Shown here piece by piece: positions 63,674 to 64,000 of a stretch of 64,000 nucleotides of DNA; positions within the stretch are counted from its first letter, which is position 1; every line of letters starts with the position of its first letter. Source of the DNA: Saprospiraceae bacterium (lineage in GTDB: Bacteria; Bacteroidota; Bacteroidia; Chitinophagales; Saprospiraceae). A program made the position numbers and the translations under genes. The notes beneath the pieces were generated by a model. It saw only the letters and a program-made list of their open reading frames with translations, was not told the DNA's origin and did no database searches. The stretch lies in contig JALHLK010000003.1 of the NCBI GenBank assembly GCA_022844565.1, positions 62,001 through 126,000 of the forward strand. Direction: 5' to 3'.

Positions 63674-64000
63674 ATGAAAAGAAGAGATTTTTTTAGAAAT
63701 GGAAGTGTTTTAGCAGCTCTTTCAAGTATTGGTTGTTCTCCAAAAAGCCTACTCATAGATGCTGACAATAAGTTAAAGACCGCTAAAAATATTATCTTTT
63801 TGGTAAGTGACGGTATGAGTCAAGGTACATTCAATATCGCGCAGACATATCTTAATCGCAAGGAAGGTATTAATACCCATTGGGTCAACTTATACATTGA
63901 AAGAAAGGTTTCGAGAGGTCTAATGGATATGGCTTCCGCTTCATCAATCGTTACTGATTCTGCTGCGGCTAGTTCATCATGGGGTGGGGGTGTACGCGTG
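63674..64000 (+). CDS. Alkaline phosphatase, partial, Tat-exported
   Basis: A 5' fragment of 109 residues reaching the window edge. The N-terminus KRRDFFRNGSVLAALSSIG is a twin-arginine signal, then NIIFLVSDGMSQGT carries the first metal Asp, and ASSIVTDSAAASSSW the catalytic Ser of the alkaline phosphatase fold. The remainder is outside the window. Confidence 0.9.
   Translation, partial: MKRRDFFRNGSVLAALSSIGCSPKSLLIDADNKLKTAKNIIFLVSDGMSQGTFNIAQTYLNRKEGINTHWVNLYIERKVSRGLMDMASASSIVTDSAAASSSWGGGVRV

Noticed and set aside
1-64000. CRISPR arrays, tRNA or rRNA genes, intact insertion sequences
   Set aside because: No regularly spaced repeats, tRNA-like cloverleaf with CCA/TTC arm, rRNA sequence or transposase reading frame was found.

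Overview
The window is chromosomal DNA from a member of the Bacteroidota, most likely a gliding or marine-type lineage near Saprospirales/Chitinophagales. The lineage is an inference. It rests on low G+C (about one third by eye), a type IX secretion module (CHU_C adhesin, PorP/SprF, OmpA), a type A sorting domain on an amidase, many Bacteroidota-type -7 boxes (TAnnTTTG), few Shine-Dalgarno sequences and many Bacteroidota-specific families (DUF4159, DUF6503, tricorn homologue, CxxxY-type CcmE). No rRNA, tRNA, CRISPR array or intact transposase gene was seen.

Layout. 0-8 kb: a partial gene and a FemAB-like acyltransferase on the minus strand, SPOR protein plus rodA, a T9SS-secreted amidase, a LacI regulator, a DUF4440 protein, a DEAD-box helicase and a small aspartic protease. 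8.5-12.8 kb: minus-strand operon ccmE-ccmF-DUF2520-DCC for cytochrome c maturation. 13-15.5 kb: truC, a CarboxypepD_reg protein, then a 939-base gap holding a MITE-like element with a clear 5-bp target duplication, an inverted pair of DnaA boxes and a good promoter. 15.5-22 kb: nrdB, nrdA and a SNF2 helicase. 22-26.3 kb: DUF6503 and CAP proteins, a probable free-standing small RNA, and an ACP/adenylate-forming enzyme/left-handed beta-helix transferase operon. 26.4-33.2 kb: the T9SS adhesin module. 33.4-40.3 kb: a decayed transporter tail, an FN3 lipoprotein, and a minus-strand run LOG-dapF-CPBP protease-lytic transglycosylase-DUF4159-MFS. 41-48.3 kb: D-aminoacylase, a frameshifted small gene, esterase, phosphoesterase, an orphan protein and a tricorn-like peptidase. 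48.7-56.4 kb: pyrC, DUF983, uvrA overlapping a GH32 lipoprotein, and a Bax-inhibitor-1 protein. 56.5-60 kb: an accessory patch of same-strand orphan genes with a second MITE-like element. 60-64 kb: DUF4442 and gcvP, then the start of an alkaline phosphatase.

Most genes are housekeeping: wall growth and turnover (rodA, amidase, lytic transglycosylase, dapF), dNTP supply and repair (nrdBA, uvrA), pyrimidine and glycine metabolism (pyrC, gcvP), haem delivery (ccmEF) and secretion/adhesion. The least explained material is non-coding: two copies of a repeat that can fold as a three-stem junction (40.6 and 50.1 kb), a promoter-to-terminator small RNA unit at 23.83-23.96 kb, and the MITE-like elements. 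The most interesting uncharacterised protein module is the ACP/ligase/acyltransferase operon at 24-26.2 kb.
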